A stretch of DNA of 64,000 bases, taken from positions 2,121,001-2,185,000 of the forward strand of contig NC_015580.1 of NCBI RefSeq assembly GCF_000253255.1, written 5' to 3'. The stretch comes from Novosphingobium sp. PP1Y. Lineage in GTDB: Bacteria > Pseudomonadota > Alphaproteobacteria > Sphingomonadales > Sphingomonadaceae. Positions within the stretch are counted from its first letter, which is position 1. Every line of letters starts with the position of its first letter. Under the pieces are notes generated by a model. That model was given only the letters and a program-made list of their open reading frames with translations. It was not told where the DNA came from and did not search any database. The position numbers and the translations under genes are program-made. Below, piece by piece: positions 32,406-40,375 of the stretch.

Positions 32406-32840
32406 ATGAGCAAGACTTCCCTGATTTGCGCTGCCGCCCTTGCCATGGCACTGGCCGCCTGTTCCCAGGAGCAGCCGGCGCCGGCGCCGAGCGAGACGGC
32501 CACGCAGGTTGCAGTCGCGGAAGAGATGAAGATTCCCGAGGTGCTGCGCGGGCGCTGGGGTCTCGTGCCTGCCGATTGCACCAGCACGGCAGGGGATGCA
32601 AAGGGCCTGATGACCGTCGGCGAGGACAACCTCAAGTTCTACGAATCGGCTGCGGAACTGGGGCCCATCAAGGAAGTCGGCGACGACAGCATCAGCGCTT
32701 CCTATCAATTCACCGGAGAGGGCCAGAGCTGGATCCGCGAAGTGGCCTTGTCGACCCCCGATGGCGGCAAGACCCTCGTTCGCGAGGATACCGGACCGGA
32801 CGCCTCACCCGAACCGCTTACCTACAAGAAATGCCCATGA
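32406..32840 (+). CDS. Small lipoprotein of unknown function (144 aa)
   Basis: The signal MSKTSLICAAALAMALAACS carries a lipobox (ALAAC, Cys at residue 19), so the protein is lipidated. A short P/A linker is followed by a domain of about 100 residues with RGRWGLVPADCTSTAGDAKG, ending TYKKCP; the two cysteines could form a disulfide. It starts after GAGGAG and is placed inside the acyl-CoA catabolic operon between the aldehyde dehydrogenase and acyl-CoA dehydrogenase. I do not recognise a function. A lysozyme-inhibitor or surface role cannot be argued from sequence. Confidence 0.75.
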   Translation: MSKTSLICAAALAMALAACSQEQPAPAPSETATQVAVAEEMKIPEVLRGRWGLVPADCTSTAGDAKGLMTVGEDNLKFYESAAELGPIKEVGDDSISASYQFTGEGQSWIREVALSTPDGGKTLVREDTGPDASPEPLTYKKCP

Positions 32841-32888
32841 GGGCAGCCCGGGTGAACCGGGCCCAGATGACGATACCGAGGGGCTGAC

Positions 32889-34031
32889 ATGACTGACCAG
32901 TTTGGGTTGACTGAGGATCAGGTCGCGATCCAGGAAACCGCGCGCAAGTTCACCGCCGACATGATCACGCCCTTCGCGGCGGAGTGGGACGAAAAGCACC
33001 ACTATCCTGTCGACGTGTGGAAGGCGGCCGGTGAGCTTGGCTTCGGCGGCATCTACGTGTCGGAAGAAGGCGGCGGCATCGGTCTCGGCCGCCTCGACGC
33101 GGCCCTGATCATGGAAGCCATGGCCTATGGCTGCCCGGCGACTTCGGCCTACATCTCCATCCACAACATGTGCGCATGGATGGTCGACAGCTTCGCCGAC
33201 CAGCAGCTCAAGGACCGCTACCTGCCCGATCTGGTGGCGATGGAGAAGATCTCCTCTTATTGCCTGACCGAGCCCGGGTCGGGGTCCGACGCTGCGGCTT
33301 TGAAGACTTCGGCGCGCCTCGACGGCGATCACTATGTCCTCAACGGCACAAAGCAGTTCATCTCGGGCGGCGGCGTCAATGACGTCTATCTCGTCATGGC
33401 GCGCACGAGCGATCACAAGTCCCGCGGGATTTCGTGCTTCCTCGTCGAGAAGGACACGCCGGGCGTCAGTTTCGGAGCGCCCGAAAAGAAGCTGGGCTGG
33501 AACGCTTCGCCCACCGCGCAGGTGATCTTCGAGGATGCACGCATCCCGGCCGAGAACCGCGTGGGCGCTGAAGGCGATGGCTTCAAGTTCGCCATGGCCG
33601 GGCTCGACGGCGGGCGCCTGAACATCGGGGCCTGTTCGCTTGGCGGGGCGCAGCGCTGCCTCGACGAGGCGATCCAGTACGTTCAGGAGCGCAAGCAGTT
33701 CGACCAGTCAATTGGGGAGTTCCAGAATACCCAGTTCACGCTCGCACAGATGGCCGCCGATCTCGAGGCCGCCCGAGCGCTGCTCTACCTGGCGGCGGTG
33801 AAAGTCACGGCCAAGACGGCCGACAAGACGCGCTTTGCAGCCATGGCCAAGATGATCGCCAGCGATACCGGCTCTTCGGTCGTCGACCGCGCCTTGCAGC
33901 TGTTCGGCGGCTACGGTTATCTCAAGGACTATCCCATCGAGCGCTTCTGGCGCGATCTTCGCGTGCATCGCATCCTGGAAGGCACCAATGAAGTGATGCG
34001 CATGATCATCGGACGGGACCTGCTCAAGTGA
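32889..34031 (+). CDS. Acyl-CoA dehydrogenase, isobutyryl-CoA type by context (380 aa)
   Basis: FAD acyl-CoA dehydrogenase with YCLTEPGSGSDAAAL (substrate/FAD signature), SAYISIHNMCAWMVD, and YGYLKDYPIERFWRDLRVHRILEGTNEVMRMIIGR. ILEGTNE holds a glutamate in the C-terminal position used as catalytic base in some family members. It introduces the alpha,beta double bond and passes electrons to ETF. The adjacent 3-hydroxyisobutyryl-CoA hydrolase and 3-hydroxyisobutyrate dehydrogenase favour isobutyryl-CoA from valine. Its stop TGA overlaps the next start by one base (TGATG). Confidence 0.9.
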   Translation: MTDQFGLTEDQVAIQETARKFTADMITPFAAEWDEKHHYPVDVWKAAGELGFGGIYVSEEGGGIGLGRLDAALIMEAMAYGCPATSAYISIHNMCAWMVDSFADQQLKDRYLPDLVAMEKISSYCLTEPGSGSDAAALKTSARLDGDHYVLNGTKQFISGGGVNDVYLVMARTSDHKSRGISCFLVEKDTPGVSFGAPEKKLGWNASPTAQVIFEDARIPAENRVGAEGDGFKFAMAGLDGGRLNIGACSLGGAQRCLDEAIQYVQERKQFDQSIGEFQNTQFTLAQMAADLEAARALLYLAAVKVTAKTADKTRFAAMAKMIASDTGSSVVDRALQLFGGYGYLKDYPIERFWRDLRVHRILEGTNEVMRMIIGRDLLK

Positions 34032-35074
34032 TGACGGACGAACTGATTATCCGGCACGATGGCGTCGCCGGTCACATATCCCTCAATCGCCCCAAGGCGA
34101 TCCATGCCCTGACGCTCGACATGTGCCGGGGCATGTCCTCGGCGCTGGCCGATTGGGCGGATGACGACAATATCGGCGCGATCATGATCGATCACAGCGA
34201 GGGCAGGGGCTTCTGCTCGGGCGGCGACATCAACCTGCTGCGCAAGTCGGCCCTTAACGACGGCGGCATTTCGGGGCGACGGTTCTTCTATGAGGAATAC
34301 CAGCTCAACAACCAGATCTTCAGTTACGCCAAGCCGATCGTCGCCTTCATGGATGGCATCACGATGGGCGGGGGCGTGGGCATCTCGCAGCCGGCGCGCT
34401 TCCGCGTCGCGACCGAGAACACTCGCTTCGCCATGCCCGAGACCGGCATCGGCCTGTTCCCCGACGTGGGCGGGGGCTGGTTCCTCTCGCGCCTGGAAGG
34501 GCGCATTGGCCAGTTCCTCGCGGTGACCGGCGCGCGCCTGAAGGGCGAGGACTGCCTCTGGGCTGGCCTTGCCACCCACTATCTGCCCAGCGATGCGCTG
34601 GAAGAAGCCAAGCGCCGCATCGCCGCCGGGCACGAGATCGCCAATGTGCTCAGCGCCCTCTCGGTCTCGCCGCCGGCCTCTCAGCTTGCCGCCGACGAAG
34701 CCTTCATCCGCAAGCACTTCGCCTTCGATACCCTGGAAGAGATCCTGGCCTCGCTGGAAAGCGACGACAGCGAATGGGCGGCCAAGGAACTGGCCGCGCT
34801 CAGGACCAAGAGCCCGCAGTCCTGCAAGGTCTCGCTGCGCCAGTTGGCCGAATCGCTCAAGCTTTCGACCTTCACCCAGAACATGGCGATGGAATACCGC
34901 ATCGGTTCGCGGGTCCTGACGCTGCCCGATTTTGCCGAAGGCGTGCGGGCGGTGATTGTCGACAAGGACAACGAGCCTAAATGGAACCCGGCGACGCCTG
35001 CCGGTGTGACCGAAGCGATGCTGGACGCGATCTTCGCGCCGCTCCCCACTGAAGAGGAATGGAAGCCTTTATGA
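34031..35074 (+). CDS. 3-hydroxyisobutyryl-CoA hydrolase (347 aa)
   Basis: Crotonase-fold ECH_2/HIBCH protein, longer than a hydratase (about 350 residues). GRGFCSGGDINLL and MDGITMGGGVGISQPARFRVATE form the oxyanion loop, and MPETGIGLFPDVGGGWFLSRL carries the conserved catalytic glutamate. It hydrolyses 3-hydroxyisobutyryl-CoA to free 3-hydroxyisobutyrate in valine breakdown, avoiding toxic methacrylyl-CoA. The start ATG 34031 (or GTG 34028) is coupled to the upstream stop. Its own TGA overlaps the following ATG as ATGA. Confidence 0.9.
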   Translation: MTDELIIRHDGVAGHISLNRPKAIHALTLDMCRGMSSALADWADDDNIGAIMIDHSEGRGFCSGGDINLLRKSALNDGGISGRRFFYEEYQLNNQIFSYAKPIVAFMDGITMGGGVGISQPARFRVATENTRFAMPETGIGLFPDVGGGWFLSRLEGRIGQFLAVTGARLKGEDCLWAGLATHYLPSDALEEAKRRIAAGHEIANVLSALSVSPPASQLAADEAFIRKHFAFDTLEEILASLESDDSEWAAKELAALRTKSPQSCKVSLRQLAESLKLSTFTQNMAMEYRIGSRVLTLPDFAEGVRAVIVDKDNEPKWNPATPAGVTEAMLDAIFAPLPTEEEWKPL

Positions 35075-35853
35075 GCTACGAAACGATCCTGGTCGAACAG
35101 AAGGGTGCAGTCACCCTGATCACGCTGAACCGCCCGAAGGCGCTTAATGCTCTCAACTCCCAGGTCCTGTCGGAGCTGATCGATGCTTTCGCCGCATACG
35201 AAGCCGATGCCTCGCAGCTGTGCGCGGTCATCACCGGTTCGGGCGACAAGGCATTCGCAGCAGGCGCCGACATCAAGGAGATGTCCGACAAGCCGAGCGC
35301 GGAGTTCTATTCGGAGGACTTCTTCGCCGGCTGGACGGCGCAGATCGTCAAGACTACCCGCAAGCCCTGGATTGCGGCGGTCAATGGCTTCGCACTGGGC
35401 GGCGGCTGCGAACTGGCGATGATGGCAGACTTCATTATCGCGTCGGAAAACGCCAAGTTCGGCCAGCCCGAGATCAAGCTCGGCGTCGCGCCCGGCATGG
35501 GCGGATCGCAGCGCCTGACCCGCGCCGTGGGCAAGTCCAAGGCAATGGACATGTGCCTCACGGGGCGCATGATGGATGCCGCCGAAGCGGAGCGTTCGGG
35601 CCTTGTGAGCCAGGTGGTCCCCGCCGACCAGTTGCTCGACGTCGCTATGAAGTCGGCCCAGGCCATCGCCTCGATGCCGCCACTCGCCGCGATGATGAAC
35701 AAGGAAATGGTCAACATCGCGTTCGAGACGACCCTCGATACCGGGCTCGTCATGGAACGCCGCATGTTCCAGGTCCTCACCGCGACCGAGGACAAGGCCG
35801 AAGGCATGGCCGCATTCGTCGAGAAGCGGCCGGGCGTCTGGAAGGGCAAGTAA
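35071..35853 (+). CDS. Enoyl-CoA hydratase (260 aa)
   Basis: Classical enoyl-CoA hydratase with both catalytic glutamates in place: E114 in GGGCELAMMAD and E134 in GQPEIKLGVAPGMGG. AFAAGADIKEM is the oxyanion loop. In this operon it would hydrate methacrylyl-CoA to 3-hydroxyisobutyryl-CoA, but short-chain crotonyl-CoA hydration is the general activity. The ATG at 35071 overlaps the hydrolase stop (ATGA), so these proteins are translated together. Confidence 0.93.
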   Translation: MSYETILVEQKGAVTLITLNRPKALNALNSQVLSELIDAFAAYEADASQLCAVITGSGDKAFAAGADIKEMSDKPSAEFYSEDFFAGWTAQIVKTTRKPWIAAVNGFALGGGCELAMMADFIIASENAKFGQPEIKLGVAPGMGGSQRLTRAVGKSKAMDMCLTGRMMDAAEAERSGLVSQVVPADQLLDVAMKSAQAIASMPPLAAMMNKEMVNIAFETTLDTGLVMERRMFQVLTATEDKAEGMAAFVEKRPGVWKGK

Positions 35854-35959
35854 GTCCGATCGGCCATTGGGAAAGAGGCGTGCGGACCAGCACTCTGGCT
35901 AGCTGTCCGCGCGGCCTTCCGGCGCTAGATGCCGGGACGTGCAGTTTTGGGAGCATGAC

Positions 35960-36829
35960 ATGAAGATCGCATTCATCGGCCTTGGCAACATGGGCGGCGG
36001 CATGGCCGCCAACCTCGTCAAGGCGGGCCACGAAGTCCACGCCTTCGACTTGTCCGAGGAGGCGCTGGCCAAGGCGGCAGAGCATGGCTGCGCGACCTAT
36101 TCGGCGGTTCCCGAGGCCGTCGCCGGTGTCGATGCGGTCGTCACGATGCTTCCCAACGGCGCGATCGTGAAGGGCGTCTATACCAAGGACGTGATCGGCA
36201 AGGCCCCTGAAGGCGCACTGTTCCTCGACTGCTCGACGATCGATCTTGCCACTGCCCGCGAAGTCGCCGGCCTCGCCGAGGCGGCGGGCTACCAGATGGT
36301 CGATGCGCCGGTGTCGGGCGGTATCGCGGCGGCAAACGGCGGCACGCTCACGTTCATGGTCGGCGGCAGCGATGCAGCATTCGAGAAGGCGAAGACCGTT
36401 CTTGATCCGATGGCCAAGGCGGTGATCCATGCCGGTGCGATCGGCAGCGGGCAGGTTGCCAAGATGTGCAACAACATGCTGCTCGCGATCCACATGATCG
36501 GCACCTGCGAGGCGCTTGCCCTGGCCGAGAAGGCGGGGCTCGATCCGCAGAAGTTCTATGAGATCAGCTCGAAGTCGACGGGCTACAACTGGTCGCTCAA
36601 TGACTATACCCCCGCGCCCGGCGTCGGGGCGACGAGTCCGGCCGACAACGGCTATCAGGGCGGCTTCGCTTCGGCCCTGATGCTCAAGGACCTGCGCCTT
36701 GCGATGGAAGGCGCACAGACTGCGGGGGCCAGCGTCCCCATGGGCGAGCACGCCAAGGCGATCTACGAGGCTTTCGTGGAAGCCGGAAACGGCGGCAAGG
36801 ACTTCGGCGCCATTTTTACGACGCTTTGA
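35960..36829 (+). CDS. mmsB: 3-hydroxyisobutyrate dehydrogenase (289 aa)
   Basis: Beta-hydroxyacid dehydrogenase: N-terminal Rossmann motif IGLGNMGGGMAANLVKAGH, DAPVSGGIAAANGGTL for substrate recognition, and catalytic K168 in GSGQVAKMCNNMLL. It oxidises 3-hydroxyisobutyrate to methylmalonate semialdehyde with NAD+. It follows the hydratase by 106 bases and completes the hydrolytic valine branch seen here. A dedicated methylmalonate-semialdehyde dehydrogenase is not found beside it. It converges on the small CxxC gene with a 6-base gap. Confidence 0.93.
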   Translation: MKIAFIGLGNMGGGMAANLVKAGHEVHAFDLSEEALAKAAEHGCATYSAVPEAVAGVDAVVTMLPNGAIVKGVYTKDVIGKAPEGALFLDCSTIDLATAREVAGLAEAAGYQMVDAPVSGGIAAANGGTLTFMVGGSDAAFEKAKTVLDPMAKAVIHAGAIGSGQVAKMCNNMLLAIHMIGTCEALALAEKAGLDPQKFYEISSKSTGYNWSLNDYTPAPGVGATSPADNGYQGGFASALMLKDLRLAMEGAQTAGASVPMGEHAKAIYEAFVEAGNGGKDFGAIFTTL

Positions 36830-36835
36830 CCTGAC

Positions 36836-37030
36836 TTATTTCGCCTGCCGCCGCTCGATTTCGAAACGCGGCAGGCGCATGCCCTTGGTGCGGCTGGTCA
36901 AGTGGAATTGCCGGCACAGTTCGCAGCGATAGGGGCGCAGTGGGAAGGGTGCCTTCTCGACCACGCGCAGCGCTTCCTCCTCGTTGGAGTAGCGGGCCTT
37001 GCGCCGGCAAATGCCCAGGCGAGTGCGCAC
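36836..37030 (-). CDS. Small CxxC protein (64 aa, GTG start)
   Basis: A basic 64-residue protein containing C36-E-L-C39 followed by H43 (PYRCELCRQFHLTSR) and a lone C8, resembling a small zinc-ribbon or RNA-binding protein. The start is GTG 37030, five bases after the Nudix stop on the same strand. The hydrophilic, arginine-rich composition suggests nucleic acid contact, but this is only an impression. It is the last gene of the lemA-TPM-Nudix unit. Confidence 0.65.
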   Translation of the reverse strand: MRTRLGICRRKARYSNEEEALRVVEKAPFPLRPYRCELCRQFHLTSRTKGMRLPRFEIERRQAK

Positions 37031-37035
37031 CGCGA

Positions 37036-37572
37036 TCAGCCCAGCAGTTTCGGGCCGAGCAGCGAGAGGATCTTCACGTCGATGGCATAGCCATCCTCGC
37101 GATAAGCGGCGATGGCCTGTTCGATGCCCGGCAGCGGCACGCGGTGGACGACGATGTCCTCGCTGTCGACGCCGCCGCCTTCACCGATCTTGACCAGATC
37201 GTGCGCGCGAAACAGCGTGAAGCTTTCGCTCACCATGCCGGGTGACGAGAAGAACTCGCCGATCTTCTCCATGCGGCCCGCACGATAGCCGGTTTCCTCC
37301 TCCAGTTCGCGGGCAGCGGCAACGGAAGGATCTTCGCCCTCGTGTTCGTCATGATCGCCGACGAGACCGGCGGGAAGTTCGATGCAACGCCGGCCGAGGG
37401 GAACGCGGTACTGGTCGACGAGGATGACGTGATCGTCTTCGTCGACGGCCAGGATCACGGCCGCATGGATGCCGCGGGCGCGTCCGACGTATTCCCAGCG
37501 GCCGCGGCGCTTGGTGGTGATGAAGCGCCCCTCCCACATGATCTCTTCGGGGGCATCGGCATCTGCAGTCAT
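37036..37572 (-). CDS. NUDIX hydrolase, ADP-ribose pyrophosphatase-like (178 aa)
   Basis: Nudix box read as G-x5-E-x7-REL-x-EE-x-G (EDPSVAAARELEEETGYRAG) with the upstream ELPAGLVGD loop, the pattern of ADP-sugar pyrophosphatases. FFSSPGMVSESFTLFRAHDL is also typical of that group. It would hydrolyse ADP-ribose or related NDP-sugars with Mg2+. Its start overlaps the upstream TPM gene stop by four bases, so expression is coupled to the TPM proteins, an unusual companion for a Nudix enzyme. Confidence 0.9.
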   Translation of the reverse strand: MTADADAPEEIMWEGRFITTKRRGRWEYVGRARGIHAAVILAVDEDDHVILVDQYRVPLGRRCIELPAGLVGDHDEHEGEDPSVAAARELEEETGYRAGRMEKIGEFFSSPGMVSESFTLFRAHDLVKIGEGGGVDSEDIVVHRVPLPGIEQAIAAYREDGYAIDVKILSLLGPKLLG

Positions 37573-38252
37573 ACTTCGATCAGCCTGTCGGGGATTTCGT
37601 TTATGTCGTCATCGGCGCGGGGGAAGTGCGGGGCCACGATCGCGCCGACCTTCTCGACCGCCGCGCACATGCCCTCGGCGATGCGGCCTTCGCGCACATG
37701 GGAGAGCATCGCGCTCATCGCCTCGCCCCAGACTTCGGGATCGACCTTGGTGGCGATCGCTTCGTCGGCGACGATCTCGGCGCGGTGTTCGCGCATGGAG
37801 AGATAGATCAGCACGCCGGTACGACCCATTGTGCGGCGTTCCGCGCCGATGCGGAAAGCGCGGATCGCGCGTTCATGCACCCGCGCGGTCTTCACCGGCG
37901 GGGGGATCAGCCAGAACTTGAGCGGCTGCCAGAACTGGATGAGCAGGACCGCGGCGAACTTGAGCGTCGCAATCCCGGCCGCCAGCGTGAATAGCGCGCG
38001 CGGGCTCCATTGGTGGCCCCAGTCGGCGATGAGCCGGTCGTAGAGGCCGATGTAGAAATCGGGCGCGATCGCCAGCGCCGAAAGCGCGAGCAGGGCCGCG
38101 AGCGCAGCCCATGCCAGCGCGATGTCGGTATAGCCGTCGGAGCGGTCGGCCAGGATTGTCACGATCTCGCCGGCGCTCTGCAGTTCGGCCTGCGTCACGG
38201 CGGCGCTGATCTGGACGTGGTCTTGCTCGGTAAGGTAGGTGGGTGAGGGCAT
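37569..38252 (-). CDS. TPM-domain membrane protein, second paralogue (227 aa)
   Basis: TPM_phosphatase-like domain protein with an inserted pair of membrane helices. The N-terminus (LTEQDHVQISAAVTQAELQSAGEIVTIL) is the first TPM half. Hydrophobic segments at about 45-65 and 88-108 are then followed by ERRTMGRTGVLIYLSMREHRAEIVADEAI, the second half. No signal peptide is present. It lies just behind the secreted TPM paralogue and overlaps the Nudix gene by four bases. Related YgcG-like proteins occur beside LemA in many bacteria, function unproven. Confidence 0.83.
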   Translation of the reverse strand: MPSPTYLTEQDHVQISAAVTQAELQSAGEIVTILADRSDGYTDIALAWAALAALLALSALAIAPDFYIGLYDRLIADWGHQWSPRALFTLAAGIATLKFAAVLLIQFWQPLKFWLIPPPVKTARVHERAIRAFRIGAERRTMGRTGVLIYLSMREHRAEIVADEAIATKVDPEVWGEAMSAMLSHVREGRIAEGMCAAVEKVGAIVAPHFPRADDDINEIPDRLIEV

Positions 38253-38263
38253 TTCTATCTCCG

Positions 38264-39085
38264 CTACCAGCTTCCGCTCGACCCGCCGCCGCCGAAGCTG
38301 CCGCCACCGCCGGAGAAACCTCCTCCGCCGCCGAAGCCGCCACCACCGAAGCCACCGCCGCCGCCCCAGTGATCGTCGTCTCCGCCGAAGCCGCCCGGTA
38401 GCCAGATGAACGGCCCCATGCCGCTGCGCCGACGCCGTCCGAAGCCGCGCGCCTCGTTCGCCATCGGCATGACGATGACTGCCGTGACGACGATGATGAA
38501 CACGATGACGCCGAGTGGAGGCCCGCCGCTGCTTTCGCGCTGCTCATCGGCCTGTGCGGCGATTTTCTGGGCTTCCTCGGGCGGAAGCGTGAGCTGCTTG
38601 ATGATCGCGTCGGTGCCGGCCTCGATGCCGCCGGCCATGTCGCCGGCCTTGAACTTGGGCACGATCACCTTGTTGATGATGAGGAAGCTCATCCCGTCGG
38701 TCAGAACCGGCTCGAGCCCGTAGCCCACTTCGATGCGCAGCTTGCGTTCGTTGGGGGCAATGATGAGCAGGGCGCCGTTATCGTCGCCCTTCTGGCCGAT
38801 GCCCCACTTGCGCCCGAGCTGGTAGCCATAATCGGCAATGTCGTATCCCTGCAGGCTAGGCAGGGTCACGACGACGAGTTGGCGCTGCGACTGCTTTTCC
38901 AGCGCGGCGAGCTTCTGCGTCAGCCGTGCTTCTTCGGCATCGGGAATGATCTGGGCGTCATCGACGACGCGGCCGGTCAGCTTGGGAAACTCCTGCGCCT
39001 CGCTCGCCTGTGGGACGAGCAGGGCGCTGAAGGCCAGCATGAGCGCAAGCGCGAGTGTCCGGGCGGTGAGCCGCAAGCCTATCAC
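38264..39085 (-). CDS. TPM-domain protein with Gly-rich tail (YgcG-like, 273 aa)
   Basis: Signal peptide (LTARTLALALMLAFSALLVP, about residues 6-25) followed by a TPM domain (FPKLTGRVVDDAQIIPDAEE, GYQLGRKWGIGQKGDDNGAL, and KLRIEVGYGLEPVLTD), then a transmembrane helix near 190-210 (PPLGVIVFIIVVTAVIVMP). The C-terminus is a low-complexity tail of GGGG/FGG repeats ending SSGSW. TPM domains have been tied to phosphatase or membrane-protein assembly activity in plants and bacteria. It follows lemA by four bases, a pairing seen widely. Confidence 0.87.
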   Translation of the reverse strand: MIGLRLTARTLALALMLAFSALLVPQASEAQEFPKLTGRVVDDAQIIPDAEEARLTQKLAALEKQSQRQLVVVTLPSLQGYDIADYGYQLGRKWGIGQKGDDNGALLIIAPNERKLRIEVGYGLEPVLTDGMSFLIINKVIVPKFKAGDMAGGIEAGTDAIIKQLTLPPEEAQKIAAQADEQRESSGGPPLGVIVFIIVVTAVIVMPMANEARGFGRRRRSGMGPFIWLPGGFGGDDDHWGGGGGFGGGGFGGGGGFSGGGGSFGGGGSSGSW

Positions 39086-39089
39086 CGGA

Positions 39090-39710
39090 TCACATCTTGC
39101 CTTCGAGGCTCGGGGCGACTTCGGCGCCCGGGGTTGCCGCCTGATAAGGCACCAGCGGATCCGCGCCGCGCAGCTTGGCGCCGATCATCGTCGGGAAGGT
39201 GCGGACCTCGGTGTTATAGTCCTGCACGGCCGCATTGTAGTCGCGCACGGAAATGCGGATGCGGTTTTCCTGGCCTTCCAGCTGGCTCTGCAGCATCTGG
39301 TAGTTGGTGATCGACTTGAGGTCCGGATAGGCCTCGAAGCTGGCGAGCAGCCGGCCCAGGTTCGCGCCGAGATTGGCCTGCGCCTGCTGGAACTGCTGCA
39401 TCTTGGCCGGATCGTTGAGGTCGTCGGCATTGACCTGGATCGAGGTGGCCTTGGCGCGAGCCTCGACGACGCCTGTGAGGATCGCCTTCTCCTGCTCCGC
39501 GGCGCCCTTGGCGACGGCGGCGAGGTTCGGCACGAGATTCGCGCGCTCCTGGAATGCGGCCTGCACGTCGGCCCACTTGGCCTTCGCGGCCTCCTGCTTG
39601 GTCGGGACAGAGTTGAAGCCGCAGGCGGCCAGGCTCATCGCGGCAAGCGTCACGAGCGCATAGCGGCCGATGCGCGAGAGCATCCCGGCCGGGGTATTCG
39701 AAGCTGACAT
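39090..39710 (-). CDS. LemA family lipoprotein (206 aa)
   Basis: LemA fold: N-terminal lipobox (LAAMSLAACG, Cys about residue 29), then a long helical bundle with VPTKQEAAKAKWADVQAAFQERANLVPNL, the AAFQERANLVPNL element being the LemA signature, and EVRTFPTMIGAKL near the end. LemA proteins are membrane-anchored with an extracytoplasmic helical domain of unknown function. ATG 39710 follows AGGGA. The gene heads a leftward unit of five genes (lemA, TPM, TPM, Nudix, CxxC). Confidence 0.9.
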   Translation of the reverse strand: MSASNTPAGMLSRIGRYALVTLAAMSLAACGFNSVPTKQEAAKAKWADVQAAFQERANLVPNLAAVAKGAAEQEKAILTGVVEARAKATSIQVNADDLNDPAKMQQFQQAQANLGANLGRLLASFEAYPDLKSITNYQMLQSQLEGQENRIRISVRDYNAAVQDYNTEVRTFPTMIGAKLRGADPLVPYQAATPGAEVAPSLEGKM

Positions 39711-39856
39711 GGTGTTCCCTACTCCTCGCCGACCGCTGCGGAAGCGGTCATCACCGGGGGAATGTAGCGGTGCACAGTGGCGGTTCAAGGACTTGACCGG
39801 CGTAATGACCGGTTGCGATGACAGGATCCTGCGAAAACCGCACCGAGGAGGTCTGG

Positions 39857-40300
39857 ATGTTTCAGGAATTCAAGAAATTCATCGCCAAGGGCAATGTCAT
39901 GGACCTGGCGGTCGGCGTCATCATCGGCGCGGCCTTCGGTGCGATCGTCAAGTCGTTGACCGACGAGGTGATCATGCCGGTGATCGGGGCCATCTTCGGC
40001 GGTGCGGACTTCTCCAACCACTTCATCCTGCTCAGCACGCCCGACGGCTATGCGGGCGCGATGGACGATTATGCCGCGCTCAAGGAAGCCGGGGCGGCGA
40101 TGATCGGTTATGGCGCCTTCGTCACTGCGGTGATCAATTTCCTGATCCTTGCCTTCATCATCTTCCTGATGGTTCGCTATGTGAACCGTCTGATGGAAGC
40201 GGTTGAAAAGAAAGAGGAAGAGGCGGCGCCTGCGCCCTCGGGTCCGAGCGAGATCGAACTGCTCACCGAAATTCGCGACGAATTGAAGAAGCGCGGCTGA
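39857..40300 (+). CDS. mscL: Large-conductance mechanosensitive channel (147 aa)
   Basis: MscL homologue that releases solutes at high membrane tension. MFQEFKKFIAKGNVMDLAVGVIIGAAFGAIV is the amphipathic N-helix and pore-lining helix TM1, and YGAFVTAVINFLILAFIIFLMVRYVNR is TM2. A charged C-terminal bundle (EKKEEEAAP, EIELLTEIRDELKKRG) completes the usual fold. ATG 39857 follows GAGGAGG. It is divergent from lemA over 146 bases. Confidence 0.95.
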   Translation: MFQEFKKFIAKGNVMDLAVGVIIGAAFGAIVKSLTDEVIMPVIGAIFGGADFSNHFILLSTPDGYAGAMDDYAALKEAGAAMIGYGAFVTAVINFLILAFIIFLMVRYVNRLMEAVEKKEEEAAPAPSGPSEIELLTEIRDELKKRG

Positions 40301-40375
40301 ATGGTGGGGAACTTCGCGTTTCCCGCAGCTTGCTCACTTCACATTCACGTTTGATCGCCTATATGGGTCATTGCC

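Noticed and set aside
30889..32601. 570-codon minus-strand frame
   Set aside because: Antisense to the acylating aldehyde dehydrogenase, without recognisable motifs.
36842..36882. Inverted repeat CGCCTGCCGC/GCGGCAGGCG after mmsB
   Set aside because: It lies within the coding end of the CxxC gene and has no T tract, so I did not call a terminator.
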